Positions 38,265 through 46,609 of a DNA stretch of 64,000 bases are shown one piece after another. The notes beneath the pieces are model-generated. The model saw only the letters and a list, made by a program, of their open reading frames with translations. It was not told the DNA's origin and did not search any database. The first letter of the stretch is position 1. The number at the start of each line of letters is the position of its first letter. This stretch comes from Pseudomonas eucalypticola. Lineage in GTDB: Bacteria > Pseudomonadota > Gammaproteobacteria > Pseudomonadales > Pseudomonadaceae. Location: positions 3,814,501 through 3,878,500 of the forward strand of contig NZ_CP056030.1 in NCBI RefSeq assembly GCF_013374995.1. The letters run 5' to 3'. The position numbers were made by a program, and so were the translations under genes.

Positions 38265-38969
38265 ATGAGCGGTTCGATTGCAGTGGTGTTGGCGTTTGCA
38301 GAGGGGCACGCTGCCTGTGGCGCGGCAGGGGTTGGCCCATGGGTGGCCGACGACCCGTTCGCCGCAGGGCGCAGTACCGTCTTCACGGACGACCTGGGGT
38401 TTGCTGCCGGTGTCGTCAGGGTGGGCGGCCGCCATGAAGTGGTGGACTATCCGCTGACGGAGATGCTGGTCGTGCATGCAGGGGAATTGAGCGTGGTCAG
38501 CGGCGAGCAAGTGGTGCACTTGAAGGCCGGGGGCAGCGTGGTCATCGCCCGGGGCACGGCATTCACCCTCGACGCTGGCGCCGAGGCGCTGTGGGCCTGG
38601 TGCGCAACCCGCGCACAAGCGGGCGCAAAGCCTGGGCTGACGGTACTGGACCGGCACGCCCACTTGAGCCCGTCCGCGCCGCCGGGTGACGACATCCTCA
38701 TCAGCCAGGCCCCCCAGTGCCGGGCCCAAGGGGCGTTTGAGGAAGGCGCCCTGCGCGTCGGCGTGTGGGACTCCACTGCGTATGAGCGACGCAGCCGCGG
38801 GCATCTGTGCCACGAGTTGATGCACCTGACCGAAGGCCAGGTGACATTGCGCCTGGACCAGGGCCGCGAGCTGGTGGTGAACCCAGGCGACACCGTTTTC
38901 GTCGCCAAGGGCGCGGGTTGCGGGTGGTTGAGCCAGGGCTACGTGCGCAAATTCTACGCCGTGGTCTGA
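38265..38969 (+). CDS. Two-domain cupin protein (DUF861/ureidoglycine-hydrolase-like)
   Basis: The product is 234 residues from ATG 38265, which follows AAGGGA. Two cupin half-barrels are visible. The first is around EMLVVHAGELSVVSGEQVVHLKAGGSVVIARG; the second is around CHELMHLTEGQVTLRLDQGRELVVNPGDTVFVAKG. The layout resembles (S)-ureidoglycine aminohydrolase-type cupins, but no purine genes are nearby. Function is unassigned. It follows the GNAT gene closely. Confidence 0.75.
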   Translation: MSGSIAVVLAFAEGHAACGAAGVGPWVADDPFAAGRSTVFTDDLGFAAGVVRVGGRHEVVDYPLTEMLVVHAGELSVVSGEQVVHLKAGGSVVIARGTAFTLDAGAEALWAWCATRAQAGAKPGLTVLDRHAHLSPSAPPGDDILISQAPQCRAQGAFEEGALRVGVWDSTAYERRSRGHLCHELMHLTEGQVTLRLDQGRELVVNPGDTVFVAKGAGCGWLSQGYVRKFYAVV

Positions 38970-39270
38970 GGCGCTTGCTACCAAGTCCTACGGGCTGGCC
39001 ACCTTGCGCAACCGCACGGGCCTGCGGCTGGAAGAGGTGATATTGGCGACATTTCTGCAGCGGTTGCTGGACGTCCAGGGCGCGTTAGCCTGAGAGGGCG
39101 CCACGGGCGCGGCGCTTCGCCAGCAGGCTGTTTCAGGCAATGGCACGGACAACACGCGCACAGTGCGGACACTTCGCGCAGGCTTTTCTGCGCCCGGCGC
39201 AGTTGTCACATTGGCGTTCATCTGGACACAGATAGTAGGCAGCCCAACCCGTTCCCAAGGAAGCTGCATT
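38970..39270 (+). other. 301-base gap before the autotransporter gene
   Basis: An open frame without a start (38983-39093, ending ATFLQRLLDVQGALA) has coding-like codon use and may be the remnant of a gene. The remainder looks non-coding. I could not identify a clear promoter with good spacing before 39271. Confidence 0.3.
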
Positions 39271-41193
39271 GTGCTGTCCCGACTCCTCTGTTCACTGTCT
39301 GCCATGACGCTGTCGATCACCGCTGCCCAGGCCGCCGAAACCGACGCCATCACCACGCCCATCCTGAGCAGCGTCGACAACTTCCGCGACATCGCCGGCA
39401 CCACGACGGCGTACACCACTGCCAATGACGGCACCATGCGTACGGGGGTGTTCTACCGCTCCAACGCCCTGACGCCATCGGCCGCGGACCTGGCGACGCT
39501 CAACAGCCTGGGGATCACCGCAGTGTACGACCTGCGCACCGCCAGCGAGATCGCCGCCACCCCCGATACCCAGCTCGACGGCGCGACCTACACCAACGTC
39601 GATATCCTGGGCAACCTGACCTCGGGGGCGGTGCTGAGCAGCATCACCGTGGACAGCGCAGCCAGCGCCGTGGCGCTGATGCAGGAAACCAACCGCGAGT
39701 TCGTCAGCGACGCCAACGTGCGCAGCGAGTTCGCCGTGCTGTTCAATGACCTGGCTTCGGTGGACGGCGCCGCGCTGTTCCACTGCACCGCGGGCAAGGA
39801 CCGCACCGGCTGGGCCACGGCCGTACTGTTGAGCATCGCCGGGGTCGACAGCGCCACGATCATGGCCGACTACCTGGCTACCAACGCCTACACCGCCACC
39901 CGGGTCGATGCCACGCTGGCCGCACTGCCCGCCAGCCTCGCGGCCATTTACGAGCCGACCCTGACAGTGGACGCCAGCTACCTGCAGGCGGCACTGGACG
40001 AGGTGACCGCGCTGTACGGCAGCATGGACAACTACCTCAAGGAAGGCCTGGGGCTGTCCCAGGCAACTATCTATGTGCTGCGTGCCAAGATGGTCTACTA
40101 CAACAGCCTGCCCGGCCAGGCGGGCTTCGTGGGTAACGCCGCGGCCGGGGCCCTGTTGCTCCAGCAATTGCAGAACAGCAGCCTGTCCGGCGCCTACACC
40201 GCCTACAACTACTACCTGCAATCGGCCATCGACGCTGGTGACCTGGGCGGCGTGCAGTCCACCATCGGCGGCCAGGTGCATGCCGACGCCGCCAGCTACC
40301 TGCTGCGCCAGGACGCCTTGATCGAGGGCGCCGCCGCCCCTTACGCCAGCGGCACCGACCTCAAGGTAGGCCAACGCAGCGTGTGGACGGCGGGCCTGGC
40401 CGGCTACCTGGGCACCGATGGTTCAAGCCAGGCTGCCAGCAGCAATGAACACACCCAAGGCACGATGGTCGGGCTGACCCAGCGCTTCAGCGAACAACTG
40501 AGTGGCCATGCCGCCTTCGGCTACAGCCGTGGCAGCATCGGTGGCGCCAGCGGCTCGGTGGACACCGACCTGACCTTCCTCACCGCCGGCACACGGCTGG
40601 GGGCCAACAGCCTTGAGCACGGCCTGTTCGTCAGTGCCGATGCCATGGCCGGTTATGTGGACTACAGCAGCAAGCGTCAGATCGGTGGTGGGTTGGGGGC
40701 GGCCGACGGTGATACCCATGGCACCCTGAGCAGCGCCAACGTCGCCCTGGGTTACCGCCTGCCCATGAGCCAGGTGACCCTGGAACCGAGCGTTGGCGTG
40801 CGGATCAGCCACCTGAACCTGGACGGCTTCGACGAAAAAGGCAGCGAAGTGGCCCTGGACGTCGACGCCACGCACCAGACCCGGCGCAGCGCCTTCACTC
40901 AGCTCAAGGCCTCGCTGGCGCCGATTGGCGTAGCCCGGGGCTGGCAACTGGTGCCGGGTGCCCAGGTGGGTTACGAGCATGTGCTGGGTAACCACTCAGT
41001 GACCAGCGACGCACACCTGCTTGGCCTGGACATCGAGCAACAGGCGGCGTATTCCACCCGCGATCAGTTCAGCGGCGCCCTCAACCTGACGGCCAGCCTG
41101 GGTGCCTTCAGTGTCGGCGCCGAAGCCGGCGCGCTCACCGGTGGCGGTAGCCAGGGCGTGAGCGGTAGCGTGAAGGCCAGCTACCAGTTCTGA
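39271..41193 (+). CDS. Tyrosine-phosphatase domain fused to an autotransporter beta-barrel
   Basis: The product is 640 residues. The GTG at 39271 is chosen because AAGGAAG lies 8 bases upstream and a signal peptide follows (LLCSLSAMTLSITAAQA). Residues about 30-270 form a Y_phosphatase3-type domain with NFRDIAG, GVFYRSNAL, VYDLRTASEI and the P-loop HCTAGKDRTGW (C-x5-R). After a spacer, the last 270 or so residues form an autotransporter barrel ending in VSGSVKASYQF, with the terminal Phe needed for outer-membrane assembly. This predicts a phosphatase displayed on or released from the cell surface. The passenger is globular, as in EstA, not a beta-helix. It overlaps the convergent AraC gene by 13 bases. 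Confidence 0.9.
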   Translation: MLSRLLCSLSAMTLSITAAQAAETDAITTPILSSVDNFRDIAGTTTAYTTANDGTMRTGVFYRSNALTPSAADLATLNSLGITAVYDLRTASEIAATPDTQLDGATYTNVDILGNLTSGAVLSSITVDSAASAVALMQETNREFVSDANVRSEFAVLFNDLASVDGAALFHCTAGKDRTGWATAVLLSIAGVDSATIMADYLATNAYTATRVDATLAALPASLAAIYEPTLTVDASYLQAALDEVTALYGSMDNYLKEGLGLSQATIYVLRAKMVYYNSLPGQAGFVGNAAAGALLLQQLQNSSLSGAYTAYNYYLQSAIDAGDLGGVQSTIGGQVHADAASYLLRQDALIEGAAAPYASGTDLKVGQRSVWTAGLAGYLGTDGSSQAASSNEHTQGTMVGLTQRFSEQLSGHAAFGYSRGSIGGASGSVDTDLTFLTAGTRLGANSLEHGLFVSADAMAGYVDYSSKRQIGGGLGAADGDTHGTLSSANVALGYRLPMSQVTLEPSVGVRISHLNLDGFDEKGSEVALDVDATHQTRRSAFTQLKASLAPIGVARGWQLVPGAQVGYEHVLGNHSVTSDAHLLGLDIEQQAAYSTRDQFSGALNLTASLGAFSVGAEAGALTGGGSQGVSGSVKASYQF

Positions 41194-42173
41194 CCGGCGC
41201 TGCGCAGGCCATTGCGAACGTCCTGCGGGCTCAACCCGTAGGCGTTCTGGAAGTAGTGGCAGAAACGTCCGACATTGGAAAACCCCAGCTGCAGGGCGAC
41301 CTCGGTCACCGAGGCCGCCGCCCCTTGCCGGAAGGCTTCATAGGCACGGGCCAGGCGAACCTGGCGCTGGTAGGCGGCGATGGAGGTGCCCATGAAACGC
41401 CGAAAACCGTCCTGCAGGGCGCGCAGGCTGACATGGCTGAGCGCCGCCAATTCGGTGCTGCTGACCAGGCAGTGGGGGTGTTCCTGGATGTACTCCATGG
41501 CCAGGCGCACGTGCCGGGGAGCGATGGACGGGCCAGGCCGGCGCAGCGCCTCGCTGTAGCTGTGCGGCCAGCTTTCCAGCACCGCGTCCACCAGCATTTC
41601 CTGCAACCGCGTCGGCATCAGGGCGCTGCTGTTCATGAGCGTGTCCAGCTCGTCACCCGTGGCGAACGCAACGATGGCCTTGATGCCCTGAAAGGCCTCG
41701 CGACTCAGATCCACCTGCGGCTCGAAACGAATCTTGCGCACGATGGGGCGGCCCAGCAAGGTCGACAGCCGTTGAGTGAACAGCCCGCGGCGTATCGACA
41801 GGCCATGCTGCCCGTGGCCATCAATGATCTGCACTGAGCGCACCTGGGTCTTTTCCACCGCCAGGCCCACCTGCGGCCTGCCCACGGTGGCGTCCGCCAG
41901 GTTGAAAATGATCTGCCCCGCCGTGGGGATGACAAAGGTGATCTCGTCATCGAGGTCGGGGATCTGCACGGTGAAATCGCCCCGATAGCACAGGCGCCGG
42001 AAGCTGACGCCTTCATAGCGGCCATACACGCCGGCGATACTCACGGGGCTACCGGTGCGGGGAAGGTCGTTGTAGAGGTTGCCGAACACCCTGGAAAAGA
42101 GGCTGCCAAATGCTTCGCCGCCCATGTGGTCGGAGCGGATGATGAACGGCCTGCGCGAGACGGCTGCGTGCAT
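41181..42173 (-). CDS. AraC-family transcriptional regulator
   Basis: A 330-residue regulator. The N-terminal 200 residues are an AraC_binding_2-type domain (SFRRLCYRGDFTVQIPDLDDEITFVIPTAGQI), and the last 100 hold two helix-turn-helix motifs (STELAALSHVSLRALQDGFRRFMGTSIAAYQRQVRLARAYEAFRQG, VALQLGFSNVGRFCHYFQNAYGLSPQDVRNG). The domain combination is common in regulators of aromatic or fatty-acid degradation. It converges on the phosphatase-autotransporter gene with a 13-base overlap. Its targets are not evident. Confidence 0.92.
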   Translation of the reverse strand: MHAAVSRRPFIIRSDHMGGEAFGSLFSRVFGNLYNDLPRTGSPVSIAGVYGRYEGVSFRRLCYRGDFTVQIPDLDDEITFVIPTAGQIIFNLADATVGRPQVGLAVEKTQVRSVQIIDGHGQHGLSIRRGLFTQRLSTLLGRPIVRKIRFEPQVDLSREAFQGIKAIVAFATGDELDTLMNSSALMPTRLQEMLVDAVLESWPHSYSEALRRPGPSIAPRHVRLAMEYIQEHPHCLVSSTELAALSHVSLRALQDGFRRFMGTSIAAYQRQVRLARAYEAFRQGAAASVTEVALQLGFSNVGRFCHYFQNAYGLSPQDVRNGLRSAGQNW

Positions 42174-42336
42174 GATGGTCGATACCTGAACGGGCGATGC
42201 GCCCCTGGCCAGAGCAGCTTGCCCGGCCGGGGTGCTTGATTGTTGTAACGAGCGCTGTACATGCGATCGGCGGCAACGCTAGCAATGAAACATGACAGCG
42301 ACATGACGCTACACAATCTTGACACTTGCGCAGGCG

Positions 42337-43062
42337 CTAGCGCATCACAAGACCGCCATCCACCGCGTATTGGCTACCGGTCACATAGCTGGCCTGCGCC
42401 GATAGCAGGAACAGCGCCACCGCGGCGGCCTCGTGCGCTGAACCGGCGCGCCCCAGGGGTACCTGTTCGACCACGGCGCGCTCGAACTGCACCTGCGCCG
42501 CCTCGCCCATGAACCCGCGAAACCCGGTGTCGATGGGCCCCGGCACGATCGCGTTGACGCGAATGCCCCGGGGCGCCAGGCTTGCCGCCCAGCACCGCAC
42601 CATCGACAGTAACGCCCCCTTGGTGGCGGCGTAGGCACTGACCAGCGGCGCCGCCTCGAACGCCGACGATGACGCCGTCACCACCACCGAGGCACCCGGT
42701 TTCAATAGCGGTGCAAGCCGTGCCAGCTGCAGCGCCGGCGCTCGTACGTTGGTCGCCATCAGCGCGTCGAAGCACTCGGCGGTCATCGCCTCCAATGCGC
42801 CCACCCGGGCAAACCCGGCGTTGAGCCACAACCCATCCAGGCCCCCTGCTCTTTCGGCCGCCGCGGCCAGGACCTGGACGTTGACGGGGTCGCCAACATC
42901 GCCCAGTACCACCACGCAGTCGTCTGTCGGGCTGAGGGATTCGTTGCGCCGCCCACTGGCGATAACCCGGCCACCCTGCGCGAGGATGTGCTGGGCACCC
43001 GCCAACCCGATGCCTCGGGTACCGCCCGTAATCATCACGGTCTTGCCACTGAACATGCTCAT
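42337..43062 (-). CDS. SDR-family oxidoreductase
   Basis: This is 241 residues from ATG 43062, with GGAGG 7 bases upstream. Classical SDR motifs are visible: TGGTRGIG for cofactor binding, LNAG (a variant of NNAG), TASSSA, and the catalytic YAATK. The C-terminus SQYAVDGGLVMR is typical of 3-oxoacyl-reductase-like SDRs. Its substrate is unknown. It is divergent from the LysR gene at 43162, with a palindrome between them, so it is the probable LysR target. Confidence 0.92.
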   Translation of the reverse strand: MSMFSGKTVMITGGTRGIGLAGAQHILAQGGRVIASGRRNESLSPTDDCVVVLGDVGDPVNVQVLAAAAERAGGLDGLWLNAGFARVGALEAMTAECFDALMATNVRAPALQLARLAPLLKPGASVVVTASSSAFEAAPLVSAYAATKGALLSMVRCWAASLAPRGIRVNAIVPGPIDTGFRGFMGEAAQVQFERAVVEQVPLGRAGSAHEAAAVALFLLSAQASYVTGSQYAVDGGLVMR

Positions 43063-43102
43063 GTCACGCCTCCGGTCGGGGTCAAAGGCACAGCATGCCA
43101 AC

Positions 43103-43131
43103 AGCCGATTCGAATAATAATCGGCTATTAT
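43103..43131. promoter_or_regulatory. Palindromic operator in the SDR/LysR divergent promoter
   Basis: AGCCGATT (43103-43110) and AATCGGCT (43119-43126) form a perfect 8-base inverted repeat with an 8-base AT-rich centre. TATTAT (43126-43131) could be a -10 for the LysR gene. This is the form and position expected of a LysR-type binding site in a divergent pair. Confidence 0.6.
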
Positions 43132-43161
43132 CCCCGAAGGTCATTTAGTAACGGAGGCATA

Positions 43162-44055
43162 ATGCGCGGTAGCGAATTCGCGGAACTGAAGGCCTTCGTC
43201 GCCATCGCCGAGCACGGTAGTTTCACCCGGGCGGCGGCCTACCTGGGCATGTCGGCCTCGGCCCTGAGCCAGACGCTCAAGGCGCTTGAGATGCGCGTCG
43301 GCGCCCGCTTGTTCAACCGGACTACCCGTAGCGTTGCGCTGACCGAGACAGGGGCACAGCTGCTGGCTCGTCTGCAACCTACGTTCGAGGCGCTGGAGGC
43401 CGCGGTGGCCGAGGCAGGTGCCAAGCCCGGAACCGTCACTGGCCGCCTGCGTATCAATAGCACCCGCGACGCCGCCCTGCACTGCCTAGCCCCGCTGGTG
43501 GCGCCGTTTTTGCAATGCCACCCCGGCATCAAGCTGGAAATAGAGGTGGACGACCGCCTGGTGGACATCGTCGCCCAGGGCTATGACGCCGGCGTGCGGC
43601 TGGGCGAGCGGCTCGAACAGGACATGATCGCGGTAAAGCTGGGTGGTGAACTGCAGATGATGGTGGTCGCCGCCCCCGCCTACCTTCAGCGCTGCACAAT
43701 GCCGCTCACGCCCCAGGACCTGCGGCAACATGCGTGCCTGGGCTACCGCCGGCCCACGGACGGCAGCCCCTACCGGTGGGAGTTCGAACGTGACGGCAAG
43801 GTGCTGGAAGTCAAGGTGGACGGGCCCATCCTGGTCAGTGACCCGGCCATGCTGACCCGTGTGGTACTGGACGGCGCCGGCCTGGCCTACCTCTTCGCCC
43901 ATCAGGTGCAGGCTTACGTCGAACAGGGCTTGCTGGTGCAGGTACTACCGGACTGGACACCGCCCTTCGCGGGCTTCTATCTGTATTACCCCAGCCGCTC
44001 GATGAGCGCCCCGCTGCGGGCCTGGGTGGACTTCCTCCGCCTCAGGGCCCCGTGA
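43162..44055 (+). CDS. LysR-family regulator of the divergent SDR
   Basis: A 297-residue regulator from ATG 43162, with GGAGG upstream. The winged helix-turn-helix is at residues 1-60 (FAELKAFVAIAEHGSFTRAAAYLGMSASALSQTLKALEMRVGARLFNRTTRSVALTETG), followed by a substrate-binding fold (YDAGVRLGERLEQDMIAVKLGGE) as in the CrgA/DmlR-like subgroup. It probably controls the SDR gene. It overlaps the convergent GGDEF gene by 14 bases. Confidence 0.93.
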   Translation: MRGSEFAELKAFVAIAEHGSFTRAAAYLGMSASALSQTLKALEMRVGARLFNRTTRSVALTETGAQLLARLQPTFEALEAAVAEAGAKPGTVTGRLRINSTRDAALHCLAPLVAPFLQCHPGIKLEIEVDDRLVDIVAQGYDAGVRLGERLEQDMIAVKLGGELQMMVVAAPAYLQRCTMPLTPQDLRQHACLGYRRPTDGSPYRWEFERDGKVLEVKVDGPILVSDPAMLTRVVLDGAGLAYLFAHQVQAYVEQGLLVQVLPDWTPPFAGFYLYYPSRSMSAPLRAWVDFLRLRAP

Positions 44056-45220
44056 CCGGCGCGGCGGCTGTCGTGGTGCGGTCCACCAGGCGGATACTGT
44101 CGCGTCCCCCGCGCTTGGAGGCATAGAGCGCGTGGTCGCCCTGCTCGATCAGCGCGGCCAGGCTGGTGGGCGGTCGGTCGAACAGGGTGGCGCCAATGCT
44201 CAGCGTGACCGGCGTGGGCGTGTCGAAGGTCTGCGCCGCGACGTGGCGGAACTGCTCGCGCAACGCCGTTCCCAGGGCTTCGACACGTTCGCTGGAGGCA
44301 TTGGCCAACAGGATCACGAACTCATCGCCGCCCAGCCGCGCTGCCAGCGAGCCCTCGGGCAGCACTGCACGAACCATCTCGCTGAGGGTAATCAGCAAGC
44401 GGTCACCCGCCGTGTGGCCGTACAGGTCGTTGACCGGTTTGAAGTTGTCGATGTCGATCAACAGCAATGCCCCGGGGCGGTGACGGGCGACCTGGTTGAG
44501 CAACCGCGGCGCGCGGACCTCCAGCGCACGGCGGTTATACAGGGCCGTCAACGGGTCGCGGTTGGCCAGGCGGGCGATCTGCTGTTCGCGGCGATAGCGC
44601 TCGGTGCCGGTCATGGACAACGCGATCAGCATGATCGCGATGGCGCCTTCCACCAGGGAAATCTGGATGATTTCCCCGCGGAAGGACACCAGGTCGATGG
44701 CAGTGCCGGAAATGGCCGCGGTGCCCACCTTGAACAGGTAGAACAAGCCATGGCCCAGCAACACATAACGCAGCTGCACCGCCCCGACACTGAGGGACTT
44801 GCCGTGGGGCCGCAGCAGGAAGCTGGCGCGCAGGGTCACCAGGACGATCATCGACGACTGGACCATCAGCATCACCTTCGACCAGGCCTGGTCGCTGGGC
44901 AGCGTGAGCATGGCCAGCCAGACCACCACGATCAGGTACCAGCCCCGCGACAGGCGGGTTTCGGTAAACCGCGCCACCCCCAGCAGGAACAGCCAGTGCG
45001 CCACCACCAGCAGGCCATTGGCGAACCATACCCCCACCAGCACCAGGCCGCTGCCGCGCATCAAGGCCAGCACACAGCCGACGGCGATGATCGCGAAGCC
45101 ACCACTCCAGAACAGCAGCGATGCCTCGCGAACGCTGCGCCACTCCACCGCCAGGTAAAGCGCCGCCGCCGCAGCCAGGGCGACGGAAAGGGTCAACATT
45201 GTGGGTGGATCGAGCGTCAT
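44042..45220 (-). CDS. Membrane-anchored diguanylate cyclase (GGDEF)
   Basis: The product is 392 residues. The first 205 or so residues contain six or seven hydrophobic segments (LTLSVALAAAAALYLAV, FAIIAVGCVLALM and others), forming an integral-membrane sensor region. The GGDEF domain follows, with DPLTALYNRRALE, IDIDNFKPVNDLYGHTAGD and the intact active-site ARLGGDEFVILL. The RxxD inhibitory site normally found just before GGDEF is replaced by PEGS, so product feedback is not expected. It makes c-di-GMP in response to an unknown signal. Confidence 0.93.
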   Translation of the reverse strand: MTLDPPTMLTLSVALAAAAALYLAVEWRSVREASLLFWSGGFAIIAVGCVLALMRGSGLVLVGVWFANGLLVVAHWLFLLGVARFTETRLSRGWYLIVVVWLAMLTLPSDQAWSKVMLMVQSSMIVLVTLRASFLLRPHGKSLSVGAVQLRYVLLGHGLFYLFKVGTAAISGTAIDLVSFRGEIIQISLVEGAIAIMLIALSMTGTERYRREQQIARLANRDPLTALYNRRALEVRAPRLLNQVARHRPGALLLIDIDNFKPVNDLYGHTAGDRLLITLSEMVRAVLPEGSLAARLGGDEFVILLANASSERVEALGTALREQFRHVAAQTFDTPTPVTLSIGATLFDRPPTSLAALIEQGDHALYASKRGGRDSIRLVDRTTTAAAPVTGP

Positions 45221-45417
45221 AACCTGACTGGCCTGTCAATTCTGCGGTTAAAAGCCGGATTGTAATCGCTTGCCGGGCTTTTTCGCAGGGGCCAGCGGAC
45301 CCCACATTGCCGCAGCCGCGATTTTTCCGACCAAAGAAGCCAGACTCAGAGAGACCGCGCCCAGAACCAACCTGGCGGCCCACAGGTCCACTCTGCGTCA
45401 ACCAAAGGGAGGAAACC

Positions 45418-46092
45418 ATGCTCAGTGACTGGGAAATGTGCATTCGTCTGCTGCTGGCGGCCTTGCTCGGCAGCCTGATCGGCCTGGAACGCGAGCGCCT
45501 GCTGTGGGCCGCCGGGCTGCGCACGCATATGCTGGTGTGCGTGGGCTCATGCCTGCTGATGATCGTCTCGGCTTTCGGCTTCCATGATGCCTTGCAAATG
45601 GCCCATACCGAACTGGACCCTTCCCGGGTGGCGGCGCAGGTGGTCTCGGGGATCGGCTTTCTGGGCGCCGGCTCGATCCTGCTGCGCGGCGAAGTGATCC
45701 GCGGGCTGACCACGGCGGCCAGCCTGTGGACGGTGGCGGCGATCGGCCTGGCGGTGGGGGGCGGGCTCTACGCAGTGGGCACTGCGGCGACCTTCATGAT
45801 TCTGCTGATTCTGGTGGCGATCAAACCGGTGGAGCGCCTGTACCGCAACAAGGTGAAGAAGCACGTGCTGAAACTGGTCGCGCCGTCACGCACCCTGACC
45901 TTGAAAAAGGTCAACGAGGTGATGGGCAACCGCTCCAGCAAGGTCAAGCAGTTCATCGTCGAGAAAGGCAGCCAGGAGGACACCGACAGCGTCACCATCG
46001 AGCTGGTGCGCACCTCCGGGGCCCAGGCCGAGGAAATCCTCAAGCAGTTGCTGACCATCGAAGGCGTGCAGGAAGACCAGGCGGCCCAGTGA
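45418..46092 (+). CDS. MgtC/SapB-family membrane protein
   Basis: This is 224 residues from ATG 45418, with AGGGAGG upstream. The conserved MgtC core (LLLAALLGSLIGLERE, RTHMLVCVGSCLLMI, DPSRVAAQVVSGIGFLGAGSIL, GLTTAASLWTVAAIGLAVGGG) spans four or five membrane segments. A cytoplasmic ACT-like C-terminal domain follows. MgtC proteins are linked to growth at low magnesium and to ATP synthase control. No magnesium transporter gene is adjacent. Confidence 0.92.
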   Translation: MLSDWEMCIRLLLAALLGSLIGLERERLLWAAGLRTHMLVCVGSCLLMIVSAFGFHDALQMAHTELDPSRVAAQVVSGIGFLGAGSILLRGEVIRGLTTAASLWTVAAIGLAVGGGLYAVGTAATFMILLILVAIKPVERLYRNKVKKHVLKLVAPSRTLTLKKVNEVMGNRSSKVKQFIVEKGSQEDTDSVTIELVRTSGAQAEEILKQLLTIEGVQEDQAAQ

Positions 46093-46146
46093 ACCCGGAC
46101 CGCCCCCCAACCGGGCGTCAGTCTTCCTCGGCCGAGGCCGGTGCGG

Positions 46147-46557
46147 TTACTGAGGCAGCACCTGGGTCAGCGGCTTGCCCAGCTCGGTGATGTAGGTGGA
46201 CACGATCTCGGTTTCCTGCGGGCCGTTCTTGACGATGTGCGGGGCACCGGCCGGGGTTTCGAAGGTGTCCCCGGCATGCAGCACGTGCTCCGGCTGGCCG
46301 TCGATGGCAATGGTCACCGAGCCGCGCGCCACGTAGCCCGACTCCAGGTCTGGGTGGGTGTGGTGCGGCGAGTTGGTGTTGGCCGGGAGGATGATGCGAA
46401 TCACGTTCACTTCATAGCCCGCCGGGTAGACCACGTGTTGCAGCACGGTGCGCGAGCCGGCCGCAGGCTTTGCCGCCGGAGGGGTGGAGGTGCAGCCCGC
46501 CAGGGCCACGAGGGTAGCCAGCATCGCGCAGGCCTTGCCGTTGAAACCAACCATCAT
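46147..46557 (-). CDS. Cupin-domain lipoprotein
   Basis: The product is 136 residues with a lipoprotein signal and lipobox LAGC at about residues 19-22. The rest is a single cupin barrel with metal-ligand histidines in PHHTHPDLESGYVARG and GDTFETPAGAPHIVKNG. It is probably a periplasmic lipid-anchored protein of unknown function. The second Met is an equally possible start. It converges on the MgtC gene. Confidence 0.82.
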   Translation of the reverse strand: MMVGFNGKACAMLATLVALAGCTSTPPAAKPAAGSRTVLQHVVYPAGYEVNVIRIILPANTNSPHHTHPDLESGYVARGSVTIAIDGQPEHVLHAGDTFETPAGAPHIVKNGPQETEIVSTYITELGKPLTQVLPQ

Positions 46558-46609
46558 GTGTTTCCCTTGTTCACATCAATATCAAGTGGCCATCTTACCG
46601 CCACGCCGG

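Noticed and set aside
38983..39093. Start-less open frame ending ATFLQRLLDVQGALA
   Set aside because: It has coding-like sequence but no start or ribosome-binding site and no recognisable family; it may be a gene remnant and is noted only in the gap description.
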